Below, piece after piece: positions 15,302 to 24,223 of a stretch of 37,400 bases of DNA (position 1 is the stretch's first letter; each line of letters opens with the position of its first letter). The stretch spans positions 1 through 37,400 of the forward strand of contig CALATT010000053.1 in NCBI GenBank assembly GCA_937891905.1, given 5' to 3'. A program made the translations under genes and the position numbers. The DNA comes from an uncultured Bacteroidales bacterium. Lineage in GTDB: Bacteria > Bacteroidota > Bacteroidia > Bacteroidales > Paludibacteraceae. The notes under the pieces were generated by a model. It saw nothing but the letters and a program-made list of their open reading frames with translations. It made no database searches and was not told the DNA's origin.

Positions 15302-18300
15302 TTATTTAACGATGTAACGTAGGGTTGATTTCATATTCTCACCGGTGAGTTCCACGAGATAGAATCCATTATCTGCATTAGCCTTCATCTGGAATGAGTC
15401 TTGTCCTGATGTGGTGTAAGTGCGTACGATTAATCCATCGGTGGTATAGATACGGATGGTGGTTTCGATCTCAGGGTTGAGGTTGTACACGGTGATTGTT
15501 TCTTCTGGTTTAGCCATCGAAGGCATGAGCATAGGTGCTCCAGCGGCTGCCTCGCATACGAGTGTATTGGTGATGCCGATATGTCCGCAGTTATTTCCTT
15601 CGCCTGGGATAGTGATTACTGCGTAGAATTCGCCTACGAGTGGTTCGCCATCCTTGGTGAGGTAATAGCCTTCGCCTACCATCTGATCCTCTGGGTCAGC
15701 TACTTGGTACCATTTCACATATTGTGCTCCTGTCACAGGATCGAGGTTCCATCCGGTGGTAGCATTGATGCTATTGAGGTTCACCATGAGCAGACGATTG
15801 CCGTATTTAGATACTGCTTCGAGGTTCACATAGATAGGATTATTTACCGTCAGATTGAGGTATGAAATGCTATCGCATGCTGCATTGGTAGCTGATACAA
15901 GTGCCACAGAATCGATGGTGCTCACATTGTATGTAGAGTCATTTGCGCTCCATGTATAGAAGTTACATGCCTCTACGGTGAGTGTATCGCGTGCGGTATT
16001 GTTATATTGTCCTACAGGGGCAACGATGCCGCACTCTGTGATGATGGAATAGCGAATAGATACCGCTTCTGTATTGGTGATGGTGGTGCTGGTGAGTGGA
16101 GCCCAGTTGATACCATCTACACTCCATTCCCATGCGATAGAGGTGACATCTGCCAATGCAGGATTAGCTGCTGCTTGTGCTGCAAGGTCAGCCTCTATCT
16201 CTGCTACCCATGCGCTCACATCGATTGTTTGGCCACGGCTGATGACAGGTGTACCAGTCAATTGAGTGATATCGAGGATAGTAGGATCGGTGAGGATGGT
16301 GATATCTATATTGGCAATACTATCGCATCCGTTGGTTAATGTGTATGTCTTGGTAGCGGTGAAAGAAGCGGTGTATGTGCTATCTTCCCATACATATTGA
16401 TAACATGCAGTATCAACGGTGGTAGATGTAGCGGTATTGTAATACCATACGCTCTCTAATGTATCCTCGCACTCTGTGATCACTTCGTACATGAGGATGA
16501 TAGCCTCTGTGGCAATAGGATTGCTGCTTACGGCATTGAATGTAGCGCCATCGGTGCTGTATTTCCAGATCACTTCTTTCACATCCTTGATGAGTTCAGT
16601 ATCGGCTGCGATGAACTGTGATTTGATCCAGTTATCAGCACCGCTAACGCTGATAGCCTCTCCACGCTTGATGGTTGGCTGGGTAGCAAAATCGGTAATC
16701 TTATACAATTTAGGATCGGCAAGGATAGTCAGATCTAAGTATGCGATGCTATCGATACCTGTAGGTAATGTGATAGTGACGGTATCTTTGGTGGTCTGAT
16801 AATATTGCTTTCCATTCCATACAAATGGAGCACAAGTGGTATCCTTGGTCCATGAATAAACCGTTTTTTGCTTATACCAATCGCTCTTGAGTGTATCACA
16901 TTCGGTCACAGCCTCATACATGAGGATGATGCCCTGTGTAGCTACAGGAGTGGTATTGATATTCTGGAATGTAGCGCCATCGGTGCTGTATTTCCAGATG
17001 ATCTCTGTCACATCCTTGATGAGGTCTGTATCGGCTGTGGTGAACTTATTCTTGAGTTCTGTATCTGCCGCAGCGATATCGATTGGTTGATTGAGTGCAA
17101 TGATTGGTTTATTGGTCAGTTCGTCAATCTTAGGTAATACAGGATTTACTAAGATAGTCAGATCCAAGCATGCAATACTATCGCATCCGTTTGCTAATGG
17201 GAAGGTAGCAGTATCTTTGGTGCTTGCATTGTATGTTAGTCCTGCCCATTTGTATGGTGCACAAGCGGTATCTACTACTTGATAGTATGCGGTATTGTGG
17301 TAGATATCGGATAGTGTGTCTCCACATTCCGTGATGAGGTTGTATTTCAATATACCTGCCTCTTTATGTACCGGTGCGGTAGTGAGGTGACTGAATGTGG
17401 TGTCGGTCCATGCTGCGATAGGGCTGAATACTTCTCCAAGTGGGTCTTGGCTGTATTCCCAAATGATATTGGTGATATATTTGGTGGTATCGGTAGCATT
17501 GGTGGTGAGATAATTAGTCAACCAGTTATTAGCTGCCGTGATATCGATTGGTTGTCCACGCTTGATGGTTACCTTATCGCTGATATTATTGATAGCAGGT
17601 AGGATAGGGTTTTCCAATACGATTACGGTATAGTATGTGATAGAATCCCACATTGCCACTGCTGTATCATTGAGGAACTCGATAGAGTCTCTCCACTGGA
17701 GTGTGGTGAGGTCGGTGGTATCAATGATATGGGTGATCATGGTGAGTGAATCTACATACTCAGCACCATTACAGAGGTAGAGATAGAGTGAATCAACGAC
17801 AGAGTCGCGTGGTTGCTCATCGATTACTTCTACCCAGATACGAGTGGTATTATCGGCATTGTAATTGATGAGCATATCTGCCCAACCGAGGTTCTCTAAT
17901 AAGTCACGGTCGATATCTTTCCATGTATCTTCTGCTGCATTGAGGGTATAATTGATAGACTTGAGTGCTGCAGAATCACAGTCGAAATAGAGTCCTGCAT
18001 TGGCTGCAGTAGCAGTATTTGCCCAGTTCTCTACATGGAGACGCAAGTCTTTTCCTTCTGGCACGCGTGTGCTATCCAATGCCACGAGATACCAGGTGGT
18101 ATTTCCTGCAGGGTTTACATTTCCGTGCTCCCAGTCAAATGCCATAGGATTAGCGCAAGCATCACCTGTTACTTGTGGTGTATTGATACGCACATTAAGT
18201 GGTTGATCAGTGGTGATACGCACATAGGCAGTGAGTGAATCGGATGTGACTGCTTCGCGGATGAGGCTATCGATGAATTGTGAATCGGTGCCTTCGATAG

Positions 18301-21300
18301 AGTAGTTATATCCAGCGCGCTTGATAGCTGCGTCGATGAGTTCTTTGTAGGTCTTAGTCACTGTCTTGCCAGCCGCGATAGCGCGTGTGCGCTCTGGTGT
18401 GGCGAAAGTGCATTGCTCTTGCCATGTAGCGGTAACGGTTACATTAGCATTGGCTGCATTAGGATTATAGAATGCGATATTAGTAGCATCGGTGAGCACA
18501 TAGTTGTTACGCATGTATGGCAAGCATACGGCGAACCATGTGGTACCTGGTTGGATAGTATAATCCACATTTGGAACCGCTAATTTAGCTTTTGCTTGTG
18601 CAGGGTCAACGGCTTTGGTGGCATAGTCAGAGAGAGACGAAGAGATGGTCAGTTTCTGATTAGTGGTCACTTTGACATACACTTCCTTGTCAGCCACGCC
18701 ATAGATAGCGTATGCAGGGATATTGTGTGAAGCGGATTGTCCAGCAGCGATGGTTTTGCTACCTTGTCCCTCGAGGAGGTCGATGGTAGATACATCTTCA
18801 AATACCTCTACTTTGAGGTTGGCTGCACCGCCATGGTTCTTAGTGCTTACAAAGAGGCTCTTGCCATGCAATGATGGGTCTGCTTTGAGTTCGGCAGTAT
18901 TGATCTTATACCACATGGGAGTATTAGCTGCTTGCTCGTATGCCTCAGAGAAAGCGACGCGTACGGCGTGCATGCGGTCATTACCTGTATTAGGATTAAC
19001 AAGTTCTGCTTTGAATTCAAATTTACCATTACCGATGACGCGAACGAGTACGGTATCTTTTTGGATCACTTGCTCGATGGTAGAGCGCTCGATGATCTTG
19101 GTCAACTCTTGTCCATTAGAGAGGGTGTATGTCTTGCTCATCATTGCAGCGGTGATAGGGCAGTGGTATGCCACTTCGGCTGTGATGGTATTGGATGCGC
19201 CAGACAAGTTATGCACATATACCTCAGGGGTGGTGGTGAGTGTATCCAATGATGTGAGCACATCGCCTGTGAGGATATACCATGCGGTATCGGTAGTCTG
19301 TGTATAGAGTGTATTCCAATTGAGCGGAGTGATGGTGGTTGGGCACTCGATAGTGGTGAATGGTGCTGGGTCAACCAATTCAGCCTCTACATGGAGGGCT
19401 GTATTGCCAATCAAGCGGATATAGAGTACGCTATCATTGAGTGTCTCCAGCATGCTATGTGGGAGCACTTTGCTCTTGCTCTCTTTAGCACCGAGAGAGA
19501 AGTTGACAGCTTGCTGTGTCTCAAATGGGCAAGTGTATGCCAACCATGCGCTACCAGCGCAAGCGGCATTATCCTTATTAGCGATAGTGATCTTGATGTC
19601 CTTATTGGTATTCATCACTTCAGTGAGGTCAACTGCATACCAGAGGTTAGCATTTGCTGCTTGGTCATTACCAGATACCCAGTTGAATCGGATAGCAGAA
19701 CTACAGCTTGCACCCTCTTCCTCTTCTGTTAATCGAACGGCGAAGCTAACATCTTGTGTAGCTACGACGCGCAAATAGATGGTATCTTGAGCGATATTCT
19801 CAAACATATTGCGTGATAGTGCTTTGGTATATACACCTTCGGCAGCGATGGTGATATCGCGTTTCTCATTAGCGATTACATCAGGGCATTCGAGTGAAAG
19901 TTCGCCATAGATAGTAGCAGCGGCATTGCCTAAATTCTGCACATATACCGTAGGGAACTGCTGAAGTGTGCGCACTTCATTCAAGCCAATCTTATACCAT
20001 ACGGTATCGAATGCGTTTTGCTTAGCGCCATCTTCCCAGTTGAAATCGATAGCGTTGAGGCACATATTGTCTGCTGGTTGGGTAGCAGTAGGAGTGGTGG
20101 TGGCCCAGATGCGTACGGCTTGGTTGGTTTCCAATCCAATCCATACGGTATCGGACATCATGGCATAGGTGGAATAGGTGAGTTTCTTATTCACCGATGC
20201 GCCAGCGCCTATGGTGCGTGTTACTTCTTGTACATCGATATATGGGCAACTGAATGCCATAGATGCAGAGATAGTAGCTGCGGCTGTGCCTTCGTTCTCG
20301 ATATTAACGATGATATCCTCTTGGTTATTCTTTGCATTGGTGACATCAATAGCATACCATTGTGTGGTGCGTGCTGCTTGACGGTGGCCTGTAGTCCAAT
20401 CGAAATCGATATTGGTTTTACATGCTTTACCTTCGCGCACATGCTTCATGCGACCATAGAAATGGATGTCTTGGTCGGTGGTGATGAGCAGATAGATATA
20501 ATCTACGCCATTGAGACCCTCGAGCATGTTTTTCTTATACACCTCAATCTCCTCGTCATTAGCAGCGATGGTGTAGTTGGTGGTATTGGCACCATATGCA
20601 GGGCATTCGAATGCCATCTTGGTGGTTACATTCGCCACAGCTGTACCTTCATTGCGATAGGTGAACTCAGGTTCGTATTTCTTCTCTGCATTCATCTGTG
20701 CTACGCTGAGCTTGTAGAGGTGTGTACCAGCAGTGATAACAAAATCACCGGCTATTGGTATCTCTGTAGCGCTTGCGCAATCACCGATAACAGGCACAGT
20801 TGGCTGATCAATGAGGTCGATTTGGAATTGGATAGGTTGGTTATTCTCAAAGCTCACATAGAGTTCGTCCGACATGACGCTATTGATCATGCTGCGTGGT
20901 ACGGTGTCGTACATTGTTTCTCCAGCTGCGAGTGTGAAGGTGCGCTTGGTGGTACCGCTTGATGGGCAGTCGAGTGACTGACCAGCGATGAGTGTAAGCG
21001 CCTTGCTACCCATATTCTTGATGGTGATCTTAGCATCTTTGTTAGTAGCATTCTTGATAGGTGTGAGGTCCACTTTCCACCATGCGGCATATCCTGCTGT
21101 TTGGGTGAGAGCAGTAGCCCATTTGAGTGGCTTAGCATCCTTACATGTCTCATCCAAGTCCACTGCATCGAATACCTTCGCGCTCAAAAGGATCTTGCCA
21201 TCCGATGTGAGGGTGAGGAATACTTCTTTTTGCTTTAAGCGAACCAGTAATGATGCGTCGGCTGTCCAAGACTTGTGTTGGTGAGGGGCGATGGTGTAAC

Positions 21301-21577
21301 TACGATCTTCCACCTCTCCAGCCACAGTGGCCTTCATGTTTACATCTACTGAATAATCTCTGCTGGGGTTTGTGAGATAAAGGCTGAGTGTAGGATTCTC
21401 CTCTTCGTAGAGTGGAGCGAGATCTACACGGTACCATTTGGTACCACCTTCATGCACATTACCAGCTGACCAATCAAAGTCAATAGCATTGGCTTTGGTA
21501 CTACCGCTGTTGTTTCCGATAGCCATCATAGAGATTGCCATCATTACAGCAACAGAAAGCGATAAAAATCTTTTCAT
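15302..21577 (-). CDS. Giant secreted repeat protein with T9SS C-terminal domain
   Basis: A 2091-residue protein with a signal peptide (1 to about 20). Residues about 25-1250 contain ten modules of about 120 residues, each with a start like C-x-x-AIDFDW, then TxWYxVDL, a beta-strand block, a CP motif and a DxVYIRL ending. They look PPC-like or jelly-roll-like, but I cannot assign a family. About 1320-1910 are four longer modules (140-155 residues) with NPxLPxI, TIKRGQPIDI, IIWKYSTDGATF, an ITEC motif and GCDSIAxLDLTIL, as in Bacteroidota SprB/Ig-like adhesins. The C-terminus (about 2022-2091) fits a T9SS type A sorting domain: ETTIRIYTTDG, NGFYLVEL, final STLRYIVK. It is probably exported by T9SS and fixed to the surface; adhesion is inference. 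It precedes the outer membrane protein by 17 nt. Confidence 0.8.
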   Translation of the reverse strand: MKRFLSLSVAVMMAISMMAIGNNSGSTKANAIDFDWSAGNVHEGGTKWYRVDLAPLYEEENPTLSLYLTNPSRDYSVDVNMKATVAGEVEDRSYTIAPHQHKSWTADASLLVRLKQKEVFLTLTSDGKILLSAKVFDAVDLDETCKDAKPLKWATALTQTAGYAAWWKVDLTPIKNATNKDAKITIKNMGSKALTLIAGQSLDCPSSGTTKRTFTLAAGETMYDTVPRSMINSVMSDELYVSFENNQPIQFQIDLIDQPTVPVIGDCASATEIPIAGDFVITAGTHLYKLSVAQMNAEKKYEPEFTYRNEGTAVANVTTKMAFECPAYGANTTNYTIAANDEEIEVYKKNMLEGLNGVDYIYLLITTDQDIHFYGRMKHVREGKACKTNIDFDWTTGHRQAARTTQWYAIDVTNAKNNQEDIIVNIENEGTAAATISASMAFSCPYIDVQEVTRTIGAGASVNKKLTYSTYAMMSDTVWIGLETNQAVRIWATTTPTATQPADNMCLNAIDFNWEDGAKQNAFDTVWYKIGLNEVRTLQQFPTVYVQNLGNAAATIYGELSLECPDVIANEKRDITIAAEGVYTKALSRNMFENIAQDTIYLRVVATQDVSFAVRLTEEEEGASCSSAIRFNWVSGNDQAANANLWYAVDLTEVMNTNKDIKITIANKDNAACAGSAWLAYTCPFETQQAVNFSLGAKESKSKVLPHSMLETLNDSVLYIRLIGNTALHVEAELVDPAPFTTIECPTTITPLNWNTLYTQTTDTAWYILTGDVLTSLDTLTTTPEVYVHNLSGASNTITAEVAYHCPITAAMMSKTYTLSNGQELTKIIERSTIEQVIQKDTVLVRVIGNGKFEFKAELVNPNTGNDRMHAVRVAFSEAYEQAANTPMWYKINTAELKADPSLHGKSLFVSTKNHGGAANLKVEVFEDVSTIDLLEGQGSKTIAAGQSASHNIPAYAIYGVADKEVYVKVTTNQKLTISSSLSDYATKAVDPAQAKAKLAVPNVDYTIQPGTTWFAVCLPYMRNNYVLTDATNIAFYNPNAANANVTVTATWQEQCTFATPERTRAIAAGKTVTKTYKELIDAAIKRAGYNYSIEGTDSQFIDSLIREAVTSDSLTAYVRITTDQPLNVRINTPQVTGDACANPMAFDWEHGNVNPAGNTTWYLVALDSTRVPEGKDLRLHVENWANTATAANAGLYFDCDSAALKSINYTLNAAEDTWKDIDRDLLENLGWADMLINYNADNTTRIWVEVIDEQPRDSVVDSLYLYLCNGAEYVDSLTMITHIIDTTDLTTLQWRDSIEFLNDTAVAMWDSITYYTVIVLENPILPAINNISDKVTIKRGQPIDITAANNWLTNYLTTNATDTTKYITNIIWEYSQDPLGEVFSPIAAWTDTTFSHLTTAPVHKEAGILKYNLITECGDTLSDIYHNTAYYQVVDTACAPYKWAGLTYNASTKDTATFPLANGCDSIACLDLTILVNPVLPKIDELTNKPIIALNQPIDIAAADTELKNKFTTADTDLIKDVTEIIWKYSTDGATFQNINTTPVATQGIILMYEAVTECDTLKSDWYKQKTVYSWTKDTTCAPFVWNGKQYYQTTKDTVTITLPTGIDSIAYLDLTILADPKLYKITDFATQPTIKRGEAISVSGADNWIKSQFIAADTELIKDVKEVIWKYSTDGATFNAVSSNPIATEAIILMYEVITECEDTLESVWYYNTATSTTVDTACYQYVWEDSTYTASFTATKTYTLTNGCDSIANIDITILTDPTILDITQLTGTPVISRGQTIDVSAWVAEIEADLAAQAAANPALADVTSIAWEWSVDGINWAPLTSTTITNTEAVSIRYSIITECGIVAPVGQYNNTARDTLTVEACNFYTWSANDSTYNVSTIDSVALVSATNAACDSISYLNLTVNNPIYVNLEAVSKYGNRLLMVNLNSINATTGWNLDPVTGAQYVKWYQVADPEDQMVGEGYYLTKDGEPLVGEFYAVITIPGEGNNCGHIGITNTLVCEAAAGAPMLMPSMAKPEETITVYNLNPEIETTIRIYTTDGLIVRTYTTSGQDSFQMKANADNGFYLVELTGENMKSTLRYIVK
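16538..16999. repeat. 33-nt perfect direct repeat between adjacent modules
   Basis: The 33 bases at 16538-16570 recur exactly at 16967-16999, encoding the WKYSTDGATF region of two neighbouring Ig-like modules. The offset is 429 nt (143 codons), one module length, and similarity continues on both sides. This points to a fairly recent duplication or to gene conversion. Confidence 0.85.
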
Positions 21578-21613
21578 TGTGATTGGTGTTTTAGTTAATA
21601 ATGTTTATTTATG

Positions 21614-22918
21614 TTAATTTATTTTTTGTCCTAAGATAGTATATCGTTGGTCATCTATGATGATGTATAATTGTCCGTTTTGCAATTGCTTGTATGGTGC
21701 TTGCTGATAGGGGGTGTCCGTCAGACCTGTATTGATAGGCGGTGTAGGTGGGATTTTCTCTATCGCTGTTACTTGCATCCATCGTGTACAAGTATTCGCT
21801 TTTTTTATCTCCACGATAGTGTCGTTGAATGAGTGGAGTATGGCACCTGATGGCTTATGTCTATATCCGCGCACCATTTCGGTGGCTGTGGCATAGATGG
21901 TATCGTATTCTAAATCGGGTTCGGTGAAAGTGAGCTGAATATCCATCGTTTTGAGGGTATCTTTTTTCACCCATAATGTATCAATGAATGCGGTATCGGT
22001 GGTGTATTTGCGCATATTGACAGTGAGTGCCTTGCCGAGGCAGATGGATTTCTGGATAGTATCGGTGATCTGCTCAAATTTTGGATTGGTGTAGAAATAG
22101 ATGCGTCCCATCATGTCATTGGCGTGCTGTACATGCAGCCACAATGTGCGTTTCGCTTTGCGTGTCTGGGTGAGCATGGCGCTATCTAATGGATATACAT
22201 GTAGTGAATCGGTGAGTATGGTGCGTGCCACTTCTTGTCCATTGCATGAATCGAGTGTGAGCCATATCTCGCATGGTTTGCTTTTCTCTTGCTTCCAAAG
22301 GATGAATGCTTTGCCAGTGGAAGGGATGAGTGAATAGTCAAGTTTGTAATTATTATTCTCTTTATCGCATATATAGGTCATGCGTGGACGGAGAGGCAGT
22401 GGGTTCTCACAAGTGGATTCTGGTCCTTGATTGTATGGATAGCAATATACTTTGCCTGAACCACCATTGTTGGGGTAGACGCGTATATGGGGTGTGATGA
22501 CGCCGAATAACTCCTGCGCTGTCTTGCCCATTTCGTCTAACTTCTGATTGATAGTAGCTACATCAATATCGTGCATCTGATTCTTACCAATGGTGAGCTC
22601 AATGGTGGGCTCTTTGCTGGAGCAGAAAGCATATACCTCCATTGTGACGGAGCAGTCTGCGAACCAATAAGCGGATATGCCTTGCTTGAGGTCATCCACT
22701 GTGGCGGTGTACCATACGGTATCTTTCAACTCAGCCTCTACGGGGAAGCTGAATGCAGTGGATTCCTCTTTGCAGTCGCAGTAGTAGTATGGTGCGCCAA
22801 TACCTTTGCGCACTTCTTCGCATGCTGCGCTGCCCTCTATCATCTCATGAGGCAGTGTTTGTGCCATTGCGCACAGCGCATAAGCAAATAGTGATATGAT
22901 GGTTAATTTGAATTTCAT
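21614..22918 (-). CDS. Secreted Cys-rich protein with YTILGQK tail
   Basis: A 434-residue exported protein with a signal peptide cleaved near CAMAQ (about 19). The N-terminal part is rich in Cys (ACEEVRKG, YYYCDCKEES) and holds KDTVWYTATVDDL, the same WY motif as in the modules of the neighbouring 2091-residue protein. It contains a second half-module with ESTCENPLPLRP and GKAFILWKQ. The extreme C-terminus, NGQLYIIIDDQRYTILGQKI, is nearly the same as that of the next protein and resembles short C-terminal tails common in Bacteroidales exported proteins. I do not recognise a catalytic domain. The gap to the 2091-residue gene is 36 nt. A structural or client role in the same surface system is inference. 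Confidence 0.7.
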   Translation of the reverse strand: MKFKLTIISLFAYALCAMAQTLPHEMIEGSAACEEVRKGIGAPYYYCDCKEESTAFSFPVEAELKDTVWYTATVDDLKQGISAYWFADCSVTMEVYAFCSSKEPTIELTIGKNQMHDIDVATINQKLDEMGKTAQELFGVITPHIRVYPNNGGSGKVYCYPYNQGPESTCENPLPLRPRMTYICDKENNNYKLDYSLIPSTGKAFILWKQEKSKPCEIWLTLDSCNGQEVARTILTDSLHVYPLDSAMLTQTRKAKRTLWLHVQHANDMMGRIYFYTNPKFEQITDTIQKSICLGKALTVNMRKYTTDTAFIDTLWVKKDTLKTMDIQLTFTEPDLEYDTIYATATEMVRGYRHKPSGAILHSFNDTIVEIKKANTCTRWMQVTAIEKIPPTPPINTGLTDTPYQQAPYKQLQNGQLYIIIDDQRYTILGQKIN

Positions 22919-22921
22919 GTC

Positions 22922-22942
22922 AGTTTTTAGTTTTTAGTGTTT
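22922..22942. repeat. Heptamer array, 3 units, over a stop codon
   Basis: AGTTTTT, AGTTTTT and AGTGTTT follow each other exactly. The stop codon of the 379-residue gene (22934-22936) lies inside the array, which fills the 15-nt spacer to the next gene. Confidence 0.65.
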
Positions 22943-24073
22943 CTTGGTGCCGAGGATGGTGTATTTCTCTTCTTTGCGGATGATATATAACTGCCCATCT
23001 TCGATAATCTTGGTGGCCGCTGGTGGTGTGGTGATATTGTCCACTGCTTCGTCATTATTGCAATCCTCAATGGTGAGGTATAGCGTGATGATAGCGAGGC
23101 ATCCATCGTATTGCAGTGTGGTATCCTGATAAACGCCAGACTCGGTGTATATCGTGCCCGACATGGATTCGTATTGATGGCATGCGGTGAGTGTAGCTTC
23201 GCCGTAGTAGGTCTCGCCCATGGTGACAACGAGGTAGTTGATGGTGCGTCCCTCTGCCGTATAGGTGGTATCAATAAGCCATTCGCCACTGGTGGTCACC
23301 ACTTCGCCGCTTGGCAGTGTGTAGCTATCGCACGCATTCTCGTGTGTATAACTCTCTTTTGTGGTGAGGATGGTGAGATGGAGTGTATGTGTGTAATCAC
23401 ATCCATTGGCATCTATCTTCTCTATCGTATAATCACCGCTCTGTGTGTATGTATTGCCATACCATGAGAAATCATCCCATGCGCTTGCGGTGGTATCGGT
23501 ATTGACGGGAGTGAAGAAGGAAAGGTGTAGCGTGCGAATAGAATCGCATCCATCAGCACTAGGGATAGTGATGGTGTATTCGCCTGCCTCATCACGCCAT
23601 GCGCCACCCCATTGGATGCCATTGCATACCACGGCGGTGGTGTCGCTATAGGAAGGCTTGCATACGAATGGCTCTACGCGTAGCTGCGCATTCTCATGCG
23701 AAGCGATGTTGATAACTTGCATATCACTACCTGCCTCTATCTGCCATTGCCATTGCATTTGGCAGTTATTGAATACCATGGTGTGCGCTAATGTATCTCC
23801 ATTGGCAGTGATGACTGTGGGGATAGGACCAAAAGCGCTATCAGGAAGATAGCATATGGTGGCAGGCAAGTGGATTGCCGGCAATTTAATATAATTATCG
23901 CCATCTTGTATAGATAGAGTAGTAGTATCGCTGATGGCGGTGGCCTTATCGATAGTGCTACCTGCCTGCTCTGCTGCTATTATCTGTGGCATGAATGCAA
24001 AGCATAGCGCTACTGCTATGCATGCCATACGAATGGCTTTTGGTGTGATGCTATGTATAATAGTGAATGTCAT
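22934..24073 (-). CDS. Secreted GCDS-repeat protein with YTILGTK tail
   Basis: A 379-residue exported protein, first gene of the operon behind the promoter at 24139-24170. The signal peptide spans about 1-33 (cleavage near IIAAEQ); an internal Met at 24028 would also give one. The middle contains three or four degenerate repeats with GCDSIRTLHLSFF, NGCDYTHTLHLTIL and DGCLAIITLYLTI, each preceded by an ExGxYT element. This pattern is frequent in Bacteroidota secreted proteins. It ends EDGQLYIIRKEEKYTILGTK, matching the tail of the following gene's product. No enzymatic motif is visible. It is likely a surface or secreted structural protein. Confidence 0.7.
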   Translation of the reverse strand: MTFTIIHSITPKAIRMACIAVALCFAFMPQIIAAEQAGSTIDKATAISDTTTLSIQDGDNYIKLPAIHLPATICYLPDSAFGPIPTVITANGDTLAHTMVFNNCQMQWQWQIEAGSDMQVINIASHENAQLRVEPFVCKPSYSDTTAVVCNGIQWGGAWRDEAGEYTITIPSADGCDSIRTLHLSFFTPVNTDTTASAWDDFSWYGNTYTQSGDYTIEKIDANGCDYTHTLHLTILTTKESYTHENACDSYTLPSGEVVTTSGEWLIDTTYTAEGRTINYLVVTMGETYYGEATLTACHQYESMSGTIYTESGVYQDTTLQYDGCLAIITLYLTIEDCNNDEAVDNITTPPAATKIIEDGQLYIIRKEEKYTILGTKKH

Positions 24074-24138
24074 TGATATCTATTGGCTTGCTCTCTCGTG
24101 TACGCGTGCACCGCATGTGCGTCGCGAAAAATTGGCTA

Positions 24139-24170
24139 CAAAGGTACAATTTTTATTTGAAATGAGCAAA
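24139..24170 (-). promoter_or_regulatory. Bacteroides-type promoter of the surface-protein/porW operon
   Basis: On the minus strand TTTG (24170-24167), 20 nt, then TACCTTTG (24146-24139) is a full consensus match 66 nt before the first start codon. Downstream gaps of 8 to 36 nt and the lack of another clear promoter suggest that it drives all genes to 10563. Confidence 0.85.
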
Positions 24171-24223
24171 TTTTTATGATTTTTTATACAAATATTGTTA
24201 ATTTTTCTACTTTTGAGGTAAGA

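Noticed and set aside
20018..20962. Plus-strand open frame of 314 codons opposite the giant repeat protein
   Set aside because: It is antisense to a clear protein with repeats and a signal peptide; the composition is that of a shadow frame.
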